Assembly: GCA_918026815.1 (NCBI GenBank)
Contig: CAKJVC010000001.1
Span: 124,001 to 188,000, forward strand
DNA from: Chalara sp. BL73
Lineage: Eukaryota > Ascomycota > Leotiomycetes > Helotiales
Length of the DNA: 64,000 nucleotides
Reading direction: 5' to 3'
A program made the translations under genes and the position numbers. The notes beneath the pieces are model-generated. The model had not been told where the DNA came from, searched no databases, and worked only from the letters and a program-made list of their open reading frames with translations. Below, in pieces: positions 35,386 through 47,447 of the stretch; within the stretch, counting starts at the first letter, position 1; each line of letters opens with the position of its first letter.

Positions 35386-36279
35386 TCACAACAGGGGTCC
35401 CTTTATAACAATTATAAGGTCTCTAACTAGGATACTACAAGGTAAAGCCCTCCAAGAGGTGGCATCAGTTATAGAGATAAAAGGGTGGATAAGCTCGAAG
35501 GATCGAGGTTCTGTGACTGACTGCCATGATAGTTTCCAACACATCCGTCCGTTTGGCGTCTGGAATATTATTCCAGAAATATTCATTGAGAGCTAGTTCA
35601 ACCCGTAGCAAACGCAGATTCTTCATTCGCGCTAGGTTGCTTCACATTGTCCTCCAGATTTTAACCTTATGGACAAGTCCTTCGCTTAAAGCGTTTCCTT
35701 TATCAGACGACGGATACGGAAGATCGCCGGCATATTCCCAATCGAACCGAAAGGGCTGTATATAAGAAATATCATGTGGGAGGAAAGAGCAGTCCAGATA
35801 TTGCACAACGTGTACAGAATGCATTATCTGAGAAGAGCTGAATTATGCCCTCAGAATAGTTGGCATCATTGTTAGTTCTAATGTACGACCGTACTTTACG
35901 CTTGGAACCCACATTTGGCGGCAAGTAAGTAGCAACTCGACCCTGGACCGACCATGGCTCTGTCTTGCTGAATTTATCGAGCCCTGCACTTAGCGCAGTG
36001 CATCCTATGCCTACCTGGTCTAAGTTCAACATAACAAAGCATGAGTTTCGGATAAGGATTTTGAGAACTTGCCTCCATTGTAAAGGCCAATGTTTGACCA
36101 CCTAACCATTCTTTCCATATTTTCCGGTGCATCTCAGCTGGTAGTCTTGTTAGGAGCATACACGTCTTCCCTGGGGAGTTCCGCGCTGTTGATGGTATGT
36201 CCTGGGGTGGTAGCCGGATACGGTGGAGTGAGAGCCTTCCGAGATTTGGCTTAAATGGCATGCTACATTCGCTATCCAT
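35386..36279 (-). pseudogene. DUF7730/F-box-like relic
   Basis: Minus-strand pieces in family order: LLTRLPAEMHRKIWKEWLGG (F-box-like start), NNDANYSEGIIQLFSDNAF, FRFDWEYAGDLPYPSSDKGN, then LRLLRVELALNEYFWN and VLETIMAV. They lie in shifting frames and are interrupted by stops, including TGA where Trp is expected near 35590-35600. The full layout of a DUF7730 protein is thus present but broken. Same family as the relics at 20.7 and 37 kb. Confidence 0.6.
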
Positions 36280-36971
36280 ACCGAAACATTCTAATAGCTG
36301 TATATTTGTCGGCGGTTATATAGGTTTACGCTTGATACCTTCAGGAATATAGGGTTGAGGAATATGCAGTAGGACAATACAGGAGGTCATTACGCCCCAG
36401 TACTAGAAACCCTCCCAGGATCATAGACTTCAGGGCTAAAGTTTTCAAGGTTAGAGGTCTCAAGATTAAAAGTGCCAAACCTATGAATTTTAAGACGAAC
36501 GAGGTCAATTGTAATTTCCTTAACTACTTGAGTTAATTTGGCACCTTTTTAATTTTGAAGAATAGCGGTTCGCACGCCAATATATGGAGTGAACATGTGA
36601 TTTCCTTCGTTGCCGCACAACTTTTCATTTGTGTACGTGAAATAACTGAAGAAGATGTACACATTCCCTTCCGGGTTATTGATATACGAGTAAACTGTGG
36701 TACGGGACTTCCAGAGAGAATTACCATATCGCCACACAGAGTTGAAGAAGTGTAAAGTCGCTTTCCTAGATAGGAACTGGTAAAATCTGAGCACTTGTGA
36801 ATGATGCAATTTTGAAAGCCTTTAACCTGAAATGCTGGAAGAAAACGGCTATAATGTTCTCGCAAGAATGAATGAAGCGGTAGCCTTTCAACAGCTGTAT
36901 ATACTCCATCTGAGACTTGCATGGTACCAATCTGTATTATTAAAAGCATTCGGAAAAGCTCATTATTTTGA
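36280..36971. other. Region between two DUF7730-like relics
   Basis: A 162-codon minus-strand frame (36533-37021) overlaps the upstream relic but does not resemble the family. No gene called. Confidence 0.4.
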
Positions 36972-37262
36972 TTACACATGACAGCGCCGTCCATGGAGCT
37001 GCCTTGATAATTGATGGGCAAGGAGAACAGTAAGTTTAAAGAGCTGAGGTGTGGTGATTGCCACTATCGGCTCCAGTACTCCATACAACCTCTCGTCCGG
37101 GATGTCCCGCCATAATTCTTCATCAAGAACTAATTCTACGCGCAATTCTCGCAAGTCTGTCATACTACCAATGCTCATCCATGTCTTCCTCCAAGCCAAA
37201 TATTTGTAATATGGGCCAGGGAGCAACGGACACCAGTCAGCCTGGCATGGAAAGTCAAGCAT
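36972..37262 (-). pseudogene. DUF7730-like C-terminal fragment
   Basis: A 96-codon minus-strand frame encodes WRKTWMSIGSMTDLRELRVE followed by LVLDEELWRDIPDERLYGVLEPI, closely parallel to MTGLQNLCIQLHLDGEIWQD of the relic at 20.7 kb. Only the C-terminal part is present and no N-terminus is found upstream. Confidence 0.5.
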
Positions 37263-38825
37263 GCCAGTATAAATCCATTTGAAGTGGAAGGTTTGAAAAC
37301 TTGGAAAGCGTTATGGTAGGAAGAATCTCTCTAAATATTTAAGACATGGGCATGTTGTGTCATAAATATGTTGTTCGCGAACATGTGAATTATGACCTCT
37401 GAGTATCTGAATGTGGATTAGATTGGTGTCAGGAATAATACGCTAGGGCAAACCTCACATTTGACGGCAGGTCAGAAGTATATTGACGACATGATTTAGA
37501 GAATTATCGTCACTTTGAGCGGCGGTATGGACGCATTCGATACTGTGCCCACTCTCACTATGCAACTCCGGAGGGCTCTTTGCACATCGTTTCCAGCGAT
37601 GCAAGACGATATTAGGGTTTTGTGCATTCACATGCCTGACTGTCGTGAGTGTGGTTACCTGGACAGTGAAACACTCTTTCCAGATTTCGTTTCGTATCTC
37701 CGGCGGAAGCTTTCTTAACAGTGGGCACGCTAATTAGCGTGATGTATTTTGTACTCTAACTGTCATTGGGTTCTGAATTGTAAGAGATCTTCGTGGCCTT
37801 CCCAGAATGGGCGGTTCGAAATACGGCGGATGGTATGCTATATTTCTTTCACAAGATATTCCATATCTCTCACTATCTTTCTTTCAACGGCGGTAACATG
37901 GATCCCAACAAACAAAGCAAAAACAAGACCGGAACGAACTCCAAACAAGCTCGATGATCAGAGATTTAAAATCAGGCATGCTTTCGTGCTAGTCCTTGAC
38001 CGTAAGCCACACGCGTCAAAGAATGGCAATTGGCACAGGACAGTTGGAACAACATAAGCCAAAAGATAAGATGTTGTCTGTCATGTTGCAACTTGGTAAC
38101 CTCGGATGAGACCAGTTTCCAACAAATTATTATAGCCGAACAAACTCCCCGATGCTCTAAAATTCTCAAAATCACCTGGCTGATACACGAGATTAAAATA
38201 TTAAGAGGAAGCGTGTCGCTCCCAGCAAAAGTTGCTTTACGTAAGGTGAAAAAGGCTAGTTGTGTAGACTTCTTTTGATTCCTCAGGCCAAGTAGAATAT
38301 GCCACAATTCCAAACAAAACCATCTACTTAGGCGGACGCCGATGCTAGATCCTGAGCAGCAGACCTGAGGAGGCATTTTCTAAACAATCTAGGGGGCCTT
38401 ATGCGAGGAAACGAGTCTAGAATGACATCACGAAGACGTAACATAGTCCAAGATAAGAGTAAACCCTATTTCTGCTTCTACTGTGCCTTCCTTCCTATGA
38501 ATCTCTAGTGAAAGCACGGGGTCAAGGGCCTGCTTCTATGTGCAGTCTCACAGCAGATCCTTGTGTAGGAAAAATCTGGGGATCGTCCGCAATTTGATCT
38601 TACATCATGCTATTTGGCTTAGTATATATCAGAACACGCCGCGTGACGCAGTATCATTTGGTAGCATGTGAGAACACAAATCACAGCAAGTTGTACAGAA
38701 ACTTCTGCACACACTCGCTTTCGACATTCCAATTCGTGGTATTATACAGCTAGCTTCTCAAGTATCGCTTGGTATACAATATCATACAGCCCACCCGAAC
38801 TCCCTTGGTGCATAATGTACAACTC
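37263..38825. other. AT-rich intergenic region, no gene seen
   Basis: Open frames up to 134 codons (minus strand, 37972-38376) have no family resemblance. Confidence 0.45.
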
Positions 38826-40105
38826 TTACTCCACCTTCGTAGGAATTTTAACTTGAGCTCTACTGCGGTCCATAAGTGGCACGCCATATCTCCATCCAAC
38901 ACCATTGTAACCCCGACCATCTTTACCAGCAGCATCAACATTGACGTCTGTAAACTTAAACTCCCACCTTTTTGTATTAATAGTCTTTACTTGCCCCCCC
39001 CGCTTCTTCTTCTCCCTGCGTAGCCTTCGTACCTCAGCCTCCGCATCTCTCCCTGCTTGTCGCTCTGCAATTTCTTCTTGTGAAAGGCCCGCGCTGAGAT
39101 CTTTATGCATGAGGGTCAGCTCGGGATGAGGAACTCGGTCATCGGCTGGGAGAAGATGGTCATCAAAAATTTTTGCTGCGTCTGTGCGTGTGAATATTCT
39201 CGATTCAGAAGCAGGGTAGAAGATTTGTGGACCGGTCGCTTGGTGGATAGGAAGATCGTTGATGGATTCGTGAGGTTTGATTGACTTTCTGTTTTCTAGA
39301 TTGGGGTCGTAATTTGTTACAGGGAGCATGTTCATGACTGCTTCTGCATATGGCTTTGCAAGTGGTTTTCCCTTCAAGACTGGTTAGTAGATACCTTCCA
39401 GAATATATGTTTGGATAAGTAGTAAATGAACTTTCAGAGAGGCTCGCATGCTAAATTTTGTAACCATGTAGGTGTCTTAAAGACTAATCGATTTTTTTAT
39501 AATCATCATAAAGTTTTGGATCTTCGAAGAAAGAAGAAATAAATACTTACTATCCGAGCCCACTCCTTTTCAATCTCCTTCAGCCGTACTACCGCTCCAA
39601 CTCGGCTCATCTCAACGGAGAATTCTGTGCTGACGTCTCGAACAGACTTTCCTTCTATCATGATAGCTTCCCATATTTTCTCTCTCATCTCGTCGCCAAG
39701 CACGGGCTGGCTTATGAAGAATGGGTTATGCGGGAAAGGCCTCAAGTCTCTGTTTGTCTCCGGCGGTACCGCATTAGAATCTACTCTTGGCTTCTCCTGC
39801 CCAGGTACTACTGGACTCTCGTCTTGCTCTTGAGTCTCCCGCTTTCTGGCCTCTAACACCCGCTTCAACTGCCCATCACTTGTGTACGCGGTCAGATAAT
39901 TGGTATGCCCTTGTGCTGGATTCCTAAATATCTCTCCCTGGCTGTTGAGCCATCTATATAATTGGTGTCGAGCTCGTGTGACTCGTGCATTTCCATCTTG
40001 TCGTAATGTCGTGGTGAAGGAGCGGCATTGCGCAGATTTCGGGTATTGTTTCGCACATGCAGAGACTGGCGAAGGAAAAGACGGACATCTTAAGGAAGGT
40101 GGCAT
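38826..40105 (-). CDS. Mitochondrial small-subunit ribosomal protein mS45 (Mrps35/Bot1p family), 366 aa
   Basis: Two exons, 40105-39551 and 39371-38826, around an intron with GTAAGT donor, CTACTAAC branch and TTGAAG acceptor; 367 codons in frame. The N-terminus is basic with aromatic residues (QCRSFTTTLRQD), as expected for a mitochondrial presequence. Conserved passages of the Bot1p/Mrps35 family follow: RARHQLYRWLNSQG, DLRPFPHNPFF, MSRVGAVVRLKEIEKEW, SESRIFTRTDAAKIFDDHLL, and near the C-terminus WEFKFTDVNVDAAGKDG and GVGWRYGVPLMDRSRAQVKI. The protein belongs to the fungal mitoribosome small subunit. Length and intron position look normal. Confidence 0.93.
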
Positions 40106-40452
40106 TGTGGAATGGGCTTAGTGAACGAAAAGCATGAATGCTAGAAGTTTGATGTTGAGCTTTGCGAGAAAGTTTTGTTTAGAATTTAGTGCCTAGGTCA
40201 TGTGATTCTTGAGCATCTTGGCGGAGCTATTCACCTATGTTTTGTCTCTACTTTCAACACCTTTGAGAGATCAAAGCGATTATGAATAGGGCAATTTTCA
40301 TTTCTTGTCATAAGTCTAAATCTAAGCTAGAGTGGTTTGGGTTTTGTTTTTGGCTTCTAAAATCTATCCAGTCTCCCAGAAATGACGATAGAAATACCAC
40401 AAGATCTTCTATCCTATTACGCAGCTCTTAGTTTATCATCAGATTCGAATCG

Positions 40453-41408
40453 CTACAGACTGTGTTGAACCTTTTGGTGTATCGCAGGCTTCTCAACAAC
40501 CAGATTTGATCGAATTTTCTCGACTTCTTCTTTCGTGAGACCACACTTCTCCACCATATAGGCTTCAGTGCCACCAAACTTCTCCTCGATGATCCTCAAC
40601 GTTCCGAGCATTGCTTCACGCCTGGTTTCTGTTATTTTTCAAGTCGACCTACAGAAGTGGGAACTCACTTTGCTCCGATCATATTCAGAGCACCAGCCAT
40701 GCTACCTTGCAGCGCTGGATCATTCAGGAGATGCTGTATGACAGCCTCCTTCCACGCTTTTGGCATACCAATCTCAGTCAAGGAATACTCGGCAGCGACA
40801 GTCTGATCATCGACTCCACATAGTGATAGCACCAGAGCACAGATAACTCCTGTTCTATCTTTGCCAGCGGTACAGTGCACGACAAGAGGCTTGTCTGGCT
40901 CATTGGCGAGATGCAACAGAATTGTCTTGTAAGAACCTAAAGCGCCAGACTCGAGAATAGAAGTATACGCCCGTTTAAAGCCCTATAGCCGTTAGCAATA
41001 TTCCGAATATATTAGCTAGATGAATACCTCTGCTCCATCAGCATAGTCCTTGAATCGAATGGCTAAAGCCTCCGGAGAATAATCACGATCCTGAAAGACC
41101 GGGACGAAGACTCGCTCACAGCCTTCCCATTCCTTCACACCACCTCTCCCTGCCGCAATATTTTTCTCGATCTCATTTAGAGATCTTAAATCGTAAAAAT
41201 GAGTGACACCAAGCTTTTTCAAGGTAGTAATCCCATTTTCAGTCACGGCGGTAGGCTCACCGCATCGATATATAATACCGGTGCGGACCGAGTGATTGTT
41301 GGATGTAGCCAGAGGATAGCCCCCGAGATCACGAAAGTTTGGTATTCCGTCGACACCGATGAAAGGTGGTGATTGAGGCTCAGCCGAAGCTGAGATAGTT
41401 GTGCTCAT
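40453..41408 (-). CDS. Protein-tyrosine phosphatase (Y_phosphatase3 type), 287 aa
   Basis: Three exons on the minus strand: 41408-41028, 40982-40669 and 40621-40453; donors GTATTC and GTGAGT, acceptors CTATAG and ACCAG; 288 codons. The catalytic P-loop HCTAGKDRTG is complete (Cys nucleophile and Arg), preceded by the family's N-terminal signature GIPNFRDLGGYPL and IYRCGEP. The fold is that of cysteine phosphatases related to bacterial and fungal tyrosine/serine phosphatases of the DUF/Y_phosphatase3 group (a phosphoinositide substrate is also possible). No signal peptide. It shares a 228-bp divergent spacer with the CCDC97-like gene. Confidence 0.92.
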
Positions 41409-41636
41409 CTTGAGGTGAAAAAGTACTTTGTGGCAGCAGAAATATTATGTTAAGTTATATGGTGTCGAGATGTGCCTCGGTTGTTATCAAAGATGGCGCA
41501 GCAGGTCATGGTAGGTGTTTTATACTCTTTTCAACCACTAATCATCAATCCCATCAGCGTCAAACACGTGTAATAAGGAATCTCATTATTTAGATAATAG
41601 TAATGCCATTTGGTCCACAGACTGGCATAAATTCAT
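41409..41636. promoter_or_regulatory. Short divergent promoter between phosphatase and CCDC97-like genes
   Basis: Only 228 bp separate two outward-facing start codons, so both promoters must lie here. An E-box-like AACACGTG sits near 41565. No further element can be supported. Confidence 0.5.
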
Positions 41637-42368
41637 ATGAGCAACAATAACCTCAGCACCACGAACAACCCCGCTAACGAAAGGCTGAACATGCCTCTCA
41701 TTGAAGAATCCCCAATTTTGAGTCAAGAAGACTCTGCTTCAAAAGAAAGAACAGAGCGAATCCGTATAAAAAATCGTCGAAAGATGTATCTGGATCGGCA
41801 TCCATCATATTTCACATCTCCTGATCTAGAACTTGCAGGTGCCTTTATCTACTCAAATCGCCACCATGAAAATAGTGACTAACAGATACCAGATCCATTA
41901 TTATATGATCGCTGCATTCGGAGATTCCAGTCAGCAGCTGAGCGAGAAGCAGACGGGCGTTCTAAAGGCTATTCAGGGGTCTTAGAAGCAGATTTATATC
42001 GATCAGAGGCCAAGCTCGCGGCTTTGAAAGGCAAGACGACAGATGGTGAGCCTGTGCAGTCCTCTACCAGTACGATGGTTCCTTTTGTAAGTTACGCGAG
42101 GGGAGAAGACGGGGAAGTCTTACCCGAGGATCCGGATGAGATTCCTAAGACGAAGGAGGATGGCTTTCAGAGATGGAAGTTTGAAATGACGGTCAAGTTT
42201 TTGAGGGGCGATGACAAGGATTTTGACTATAAGGAGGTGGATGAAAGTGAGGAGTGGGATTTTATAGAGAGTCAGGAGGCAGAAGAGAAATGGTTTGACG
42301 ATGAGGAGCCGGAATGGGAGGATAAGGACGGAGTCAAAAGCGGAGAGACTGGTATACAAGACTACTGA
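41637..42368 (+). CDS. CCDC97-like (DUF2052) protein, 225 aa
   Basis: Two exons, 41637-41838 and 41893-42368, with a 54-nt intron (GTGCCT donor, ACTAAC branch, ACCAG acceptor); 226 codons. The join restores the family core LELADPLLYDRCIRRFQ, then KGYSGVLEADLYRSEAKLAA. The upstream RRKMYLDRHPSYFTSPDLEL also fits. The C-terminus is strongly acidic, as in relatives. CCDC97 proteins associate with the U2 snRNP/SF3B part of the spliceosome in animals; the fungal role is inferred from that. Confidence 0.85.
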
Positions 42369-42951
42369 GTCAGTGCCACGCTATAAGAGCACTCTGGGAA
42401 GGGGCTATTGCTATCCTATCGGCAATGTGGTAAAAATAAATTACGCCTTTGCGATATAATGATTATGGACGAGCTCAACTCGCCTGGTATGGGCCAACAT
42501 ATTACACATCGAAGTCACGCTGTAGAGTGGCTCACTCTTATTAGGACTTATTCGGCCCTAGTCTGAAACGGAGCGACCCTTCAAATTAATCATGGATCTC
42601 CCTAATCTATGATGTATAGCACGAGACATATTCAAATCATCTCACATTCATTCTCTTTCTATGGAGGGGATTAGGTCTCGTGATCTTAGAGTGAATCATG
42701 TGGGATGTGTCGAAATCTGGCTGACTAATAAATAAGGCGAGGCTGTCTCAGGCTGTCAAGTGAATGTTGCGACCTACTGCTTCTGTTGCTTTGTAGCAAA
42801 CTTTCATCAACAAGCCTATCCAAGACATTCTGCATCAGGATCGGCTTCTTTCTACAATTCGCCATATCTTTCAAGCAGATTCTCCCGAAGCCACATACTT
42901 TGCATCTCAAGCAAGCATTCCTCTTGAAAGAACTACCCCGCCATCGTCGCT
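42369..42951. other. Intergenic, ATG3 promoter region
   Basis: About 580 bp with no gene seen; it contains the upstream region of ATG3. Confidence 0.55.
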
Positions 42952-44204
42952 ATGAACTTCCTGCATAGCACCTTCGAAAAGGTTCGAGAATGGGCACCCG
43001 TCTCGCATACTTCGACCTTTCGTACAAATGGCCAGATCACTCCCGAAGAGTTTGTTGCTGCTGGCGACTATCTTGTTTATAAGTTTCCAACCTGGTCTTG
43101 GGCCGATGCGGAACCTGCGAGCAAGCGTGCTAGCTATCTACCCGCAGGCAAGCAGTTTCTAGTAACGCGAGGAGTTCCTTGCCACCGCAGACTCGATGAC
43201 AACTTTGCTGGAGATGCTGGACAAGATGAGACAATGGTTGGAGATGGAGAAGACTTCCGAGGTGGGTTTATGACATTATCTCATGCCGACGAACTGCTAA
43301 CTAGAAGGTTTTAGCTTCGGGTGGACGATCCGCAGGTGATGATGAAGACGGCTGGTTAAGAACAGGAGGTTTGGCTGCCAGTCAAGAAGCTAGAGCCCGA
43401 GATGTCCGAACGGTTGATGAGAGTGGTAATATGGGTGAGCGAGAAGAAGATGAGGACGAGATTCCAGATATGGAGGATGAGGAAGATGATGAGGAAGCTA
43501 TCATTCGTGATCCCAAAGGCGAAGGAGATGCGTATGTTCTTGCAAGTGGTGATAGACTTCACAGATCTGCTAATACGCCATTACAGGTCACGCCGAACGT
43601 ACACAATTTATATCGCGTATACCCCATACTACCGCACACCACGTCTATACTTGTCCGGGTACCAAGGCAATGGGACCCAGCCAATCGCTCCACATCTCAT
43701 GATGGATGATATCATGGGAGACTACAAGGACAAGACTGTTACATTAGAAGACTTTCCATATTTCAACAGCGGCATTAAGATGGCTTCAATTCACCCATGC
43801 AAACATGCACCCGTCATGAAGACTCTACTAGACCGAGCAGATGCAGCCCTCAAGCTCCGGAAAGAAAAAATGAAGCAGGGTAAGCTCGCGCCAGGCGCAA
43901 AGGACAGTGGTATGGAAGGCTTGGTAGACGATCTTGGCAAGGCCTCACTTGAGGACAAGAAAGCTGTTGCGGAAGGCATGAAGGCTGGTGGAAACGGGAA
44001 TGATGAGTGGGAGGTCCTACAACATGATGCTGATATCCCTGGAGGTGAGGAAGAAGCTGCTATTCGGGTGGATCAATATCTAGTGGTTTTCTTAAAGGTA
44101 TGATGACTTCTAGTAATTGATTCACAACACACTGCTAATGGTATTTTTAGTTCATGGCTAGCGTAACGCCAGGTATCGAGCATGACTTCACGATGGCCCT
44201 GTAA
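42952..44204 (+). CDS. ATG3: Autophagy-related E2-like enzyme Atg3, 363 aa
   Basis: Four exons: 42952-43261, 43315-43531, 43587-44097 and 44151-44204; all introns (53-55 nt) have GT/AG ends and TAAC-type branch points; 364 codons. Atg3 is the E2-like enzyme that passes Atg8 from Atg7 to phosphatidylethanolamine in the cytosol. The N-terminus starts [20 protein letters not shown], followed by [19 protein letters not shown]. The catalytic region reads [17 protein letters not shown], with the HPC active-site Cys, preceded by [17 protein letters not shown]. The last tiny exon gives the conserved C-terminus [10 protein letters not shown]. The acidic flexible loop lies between residues about 130 and 175. 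Nothing unusual. Confidence 0.96.
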
Positions 44205-47200
44205 CTTGATATTATCTCTTTTTGTCCAGGCATGGATTGGGATGGCTAAGGTGGACTTTTTATGGGATCTTGGAGTTAGGAGTGAAGACAATGCCAATGG
44301 TATATACCGATTAGAGTACCAACGAATCAGTAAGACATGAAATCTTTCATTACGCTGCTTTCAACTTCTCAAATCCTTTACGTATTTATATTCTGCTTTC
44401 AAAAAGCATCAGTTTGACCTACATCCTTGGAAAGGTGGTCGGTCATGTAAGGCGTATTCAAATCATGATTCAACGATCCGAAGAGGCAGGCTCTTCACAA
44501 GATACCATACCTGCAGCCATCCCAGGCTTGCTCCGCACTAAGACTAAAATATCATGTCTTGTTACGTGACAATACACCTATACTGAAGCCGGCTTATTGT
44601 CTAGCATTTCTTAGCATCTCATTACTTCGGCTTGCTTAGACCGTCACACTACGTAAGGGCCCTCCTCAATAACCTGTTTTCGCTTGGCTTTGGAGTTTAC
44701 TGGTTGCGCGCTTGGTTTTTGTTGCACGTAGCCGATCGGGGCGCGTGTTTTTTGTTCCGCACTACCATATTGCTTAGGTTGCGTTCGTCTCGGCGCTACT
44801 GAGCACGCTTATTCTCTCTAGCTACCGTTGAGTAAAAGCCCATATCCAGTTTACTTTAGAGCCTCACTTGGTACATGAGCCGTTGAGTGACTACTCTCGC
44901 TTGTATTTAATCCAATCATCATCTGTTCTGGCTGTTTCACGGTGTTCTGATGCATATCGCACTCTCTACTATACCTTCCAAATCCGGAACCTAGGCACTC
45001 TCACAGCAATCGGTTTTACCAGAGCAAAAGACTAGGAACCAGAGCTAGCATATTTTACGTTTTATCCCTTCTGAGTGGCTATCAATGGGATTGTTGCATA
45101 TCGTAGATGATTCTATACCTTCCATATTTGGGATTTGGTGAATTTGGTGAGTCAACTCTTGTGATAGTCTTAACTAGAATGAGGAGCCAACAACCTTAAC
45201 TGTTCAATAGCTTTGCGTCATTCTATGCGGCGTCAGGACTTTTGTTACATATCGCACTTGCTGCCTTAAGGATGTTCCTTGTTAAGCGCATTTTAGTATA
45301 TACTAAATTTGTTGAGGTAATACTTCGAATATAACGGCTTTGATCCTAGTGACTCTCGTATTGCGCCTCCACCCTCCCAACATGTTATATCGTCCACCTC
45401 TTGCTTTGCCGCACATCGACATTTTATTACTCCTAGGGTGACCCTTGTCAAGTATTCTCCGGACGGTCTATCACTTTCAATAGTGAATAATCAAAATGCA
45501 TTGGCTGAAGGACAGCCACGTGATGTGGTGCCTCCAAGTTAGCTTGCCGGCAAACCCAATAACTTAGGCAATCTGTTTCGAGCTCTGTTGCACGTCTCAG
45601 TATCACCACTCGAGGGATGTTCCTTGCGGCTGTGAAATTTGCCATAGGCTTCCAAAATCATAATTCTCACTAAGTCGATAGTCCCTGTGCGCCAAACCCA
45701 GCTGTTGCCTGAATCTTCAACTGTTTCTTCAAAATATATAATTGATAGTTGTTTTTGGACATAGTACAACTCCCTTGAGAGACAATACCTGTATATTTTA
45801 TGTCCTATCACTTCACCCCAGAGCCGTAGTTGCACCGAACTGATAAATAGCTGTTGCTCTTATCATAGAAGCACCTAATCATACCTCAGCATAGCATGAC
45901 TTCCGTGTTTATCGCATACTTGATTATATCAATAGGCCATCCCTGTCTAGGTTTTCCTTTTATGGATCTAGTTCAGCAGTCACTGCACAGCAGGCTATTC
46001 TTACATTTGCTCTACATCATTCACCTATTTTTATCCTTATGTTTGAGCGTCAGGAGCGTATCTTTGAGCTTCGGCTTCACTGGCTTCGCAATGGGGGCTT
46101 CTGTGTCGTCCTCTGCAGTCATAGGTGCTTAAGATCTGAAAGTAATGGCAAGCTACCTTTTCACCAGAAATTCTGCATCCATTCCTAGTCACTCATTCTT
46201 ACTTGTGTTGAATACCGCGACTCCGAACGTGCAAGGGTGGTTTCTCGTCCAGTATGTGCGTCGTTGATTATACTCTTACAGAACTCAAATGGCCGAACTT
46301 GCCAGACATTGAATGATGAATGAACCCAATTATGCCCTCCTTCTTGCATTTTGCAGTATGCCATCTACCCAATCAGAGTAAAAGTATTTCTTGTCTAGCT
46401 TCTCGGCAAATAGTTCGGCCTTGATAACAATGACCACGAGATATAGCCAGCAAAACTTTCGGAGTCCACCAATAATATTATATTAGTTTGGCTTTGTTGC
46501 GCGTCGCGAATCGGCAGTTGTAAATGCCGAAGGTATTCTTCTTCCCCATTTTGTGCTCCATGTAGTTTGAATTCCTTGAAGTGTGACTGTCTATCCCTTC
46601 ATGATGTGATTCGCCCACTCTTCTCATGTCGCGAGTAAGGCGTCTCAGGGTACTATATTCTTGTCGATAAATAAGTTTGGCAACGGCACCTCTCATAACG
46701 AATGTTGCATTTATTTGTTTATCAAATAAGCTTTTAAGAATGGAGCTAAGGTATTTGACTTTGTTAGACCTCTAACTAGGCCTTGTGATACGGAGGTAAT
46801 ACTATCGAACAGGGTATGTAAAATTGATTGAAGAACTAGAATAGAATCTTTCGACAGAATGATAAACAGGGGTAACCATGCCAAGAGATTATTAAGCCGA
46901 AATCAACCAATAGTCTTCGTCCTGATTTATTTTCATTAAATCAGAAAGCTAACTGAAATACCACATATGTTATTAACACACTGCGCATCTCATCGTTGTC
47001 TTGTGCAAATAGTCCTCAAACATATATCTCGATATTTTTTGGGGTGAAACAGTGTGCATTCGTCGGCGTGAGTGAATTGATCAAAATCCCTTCTCAATGA
47101 TAAATCATACGAATTATAGATCGTGTAGGTCTGGGCCGACAACTATACACAACTTGTAGCACTCACAACCAAGCTTGGACTTTAAGGTTCTTAATCTTAT

Positions 47201-47447
47201 ATTTAGCCTTGAAACGCCCTTCTTTTACTCGTTGATCGATACGAATGGTCTGATGATGCTTTCTGTAACTACTAAACCGGGGATCTACACTGCTGAGCAT
47301 GAGAAATTTCATTCGCTTTACGCTAGAATATTCGCCAGGGGTAATCGATATCAACTTACTTAGCACTTCCTATTTTTGATGGTATAAACGTCTTCTGGCC
47401 CATATCAGCCTTTCTATTCAAGTAACTTATGCAGACTTTTCGCCATA
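44205..47447. other. Long gene-poor region, no gene recognised
   Basis: More than 3 kb. Overlapping minus-strand frames at 45448-45835 (65 and 98 codons) and a plus-strand hydrophobic frame at 45896-46132 could be relics, but none resembles a known protein. Confidence 0.4.

Noticed and set aside
44205..47447. Hydrophobic and other small frames in the long gene-poor stretch
   Set aside because: No family resemblance, no consistent exon structure.
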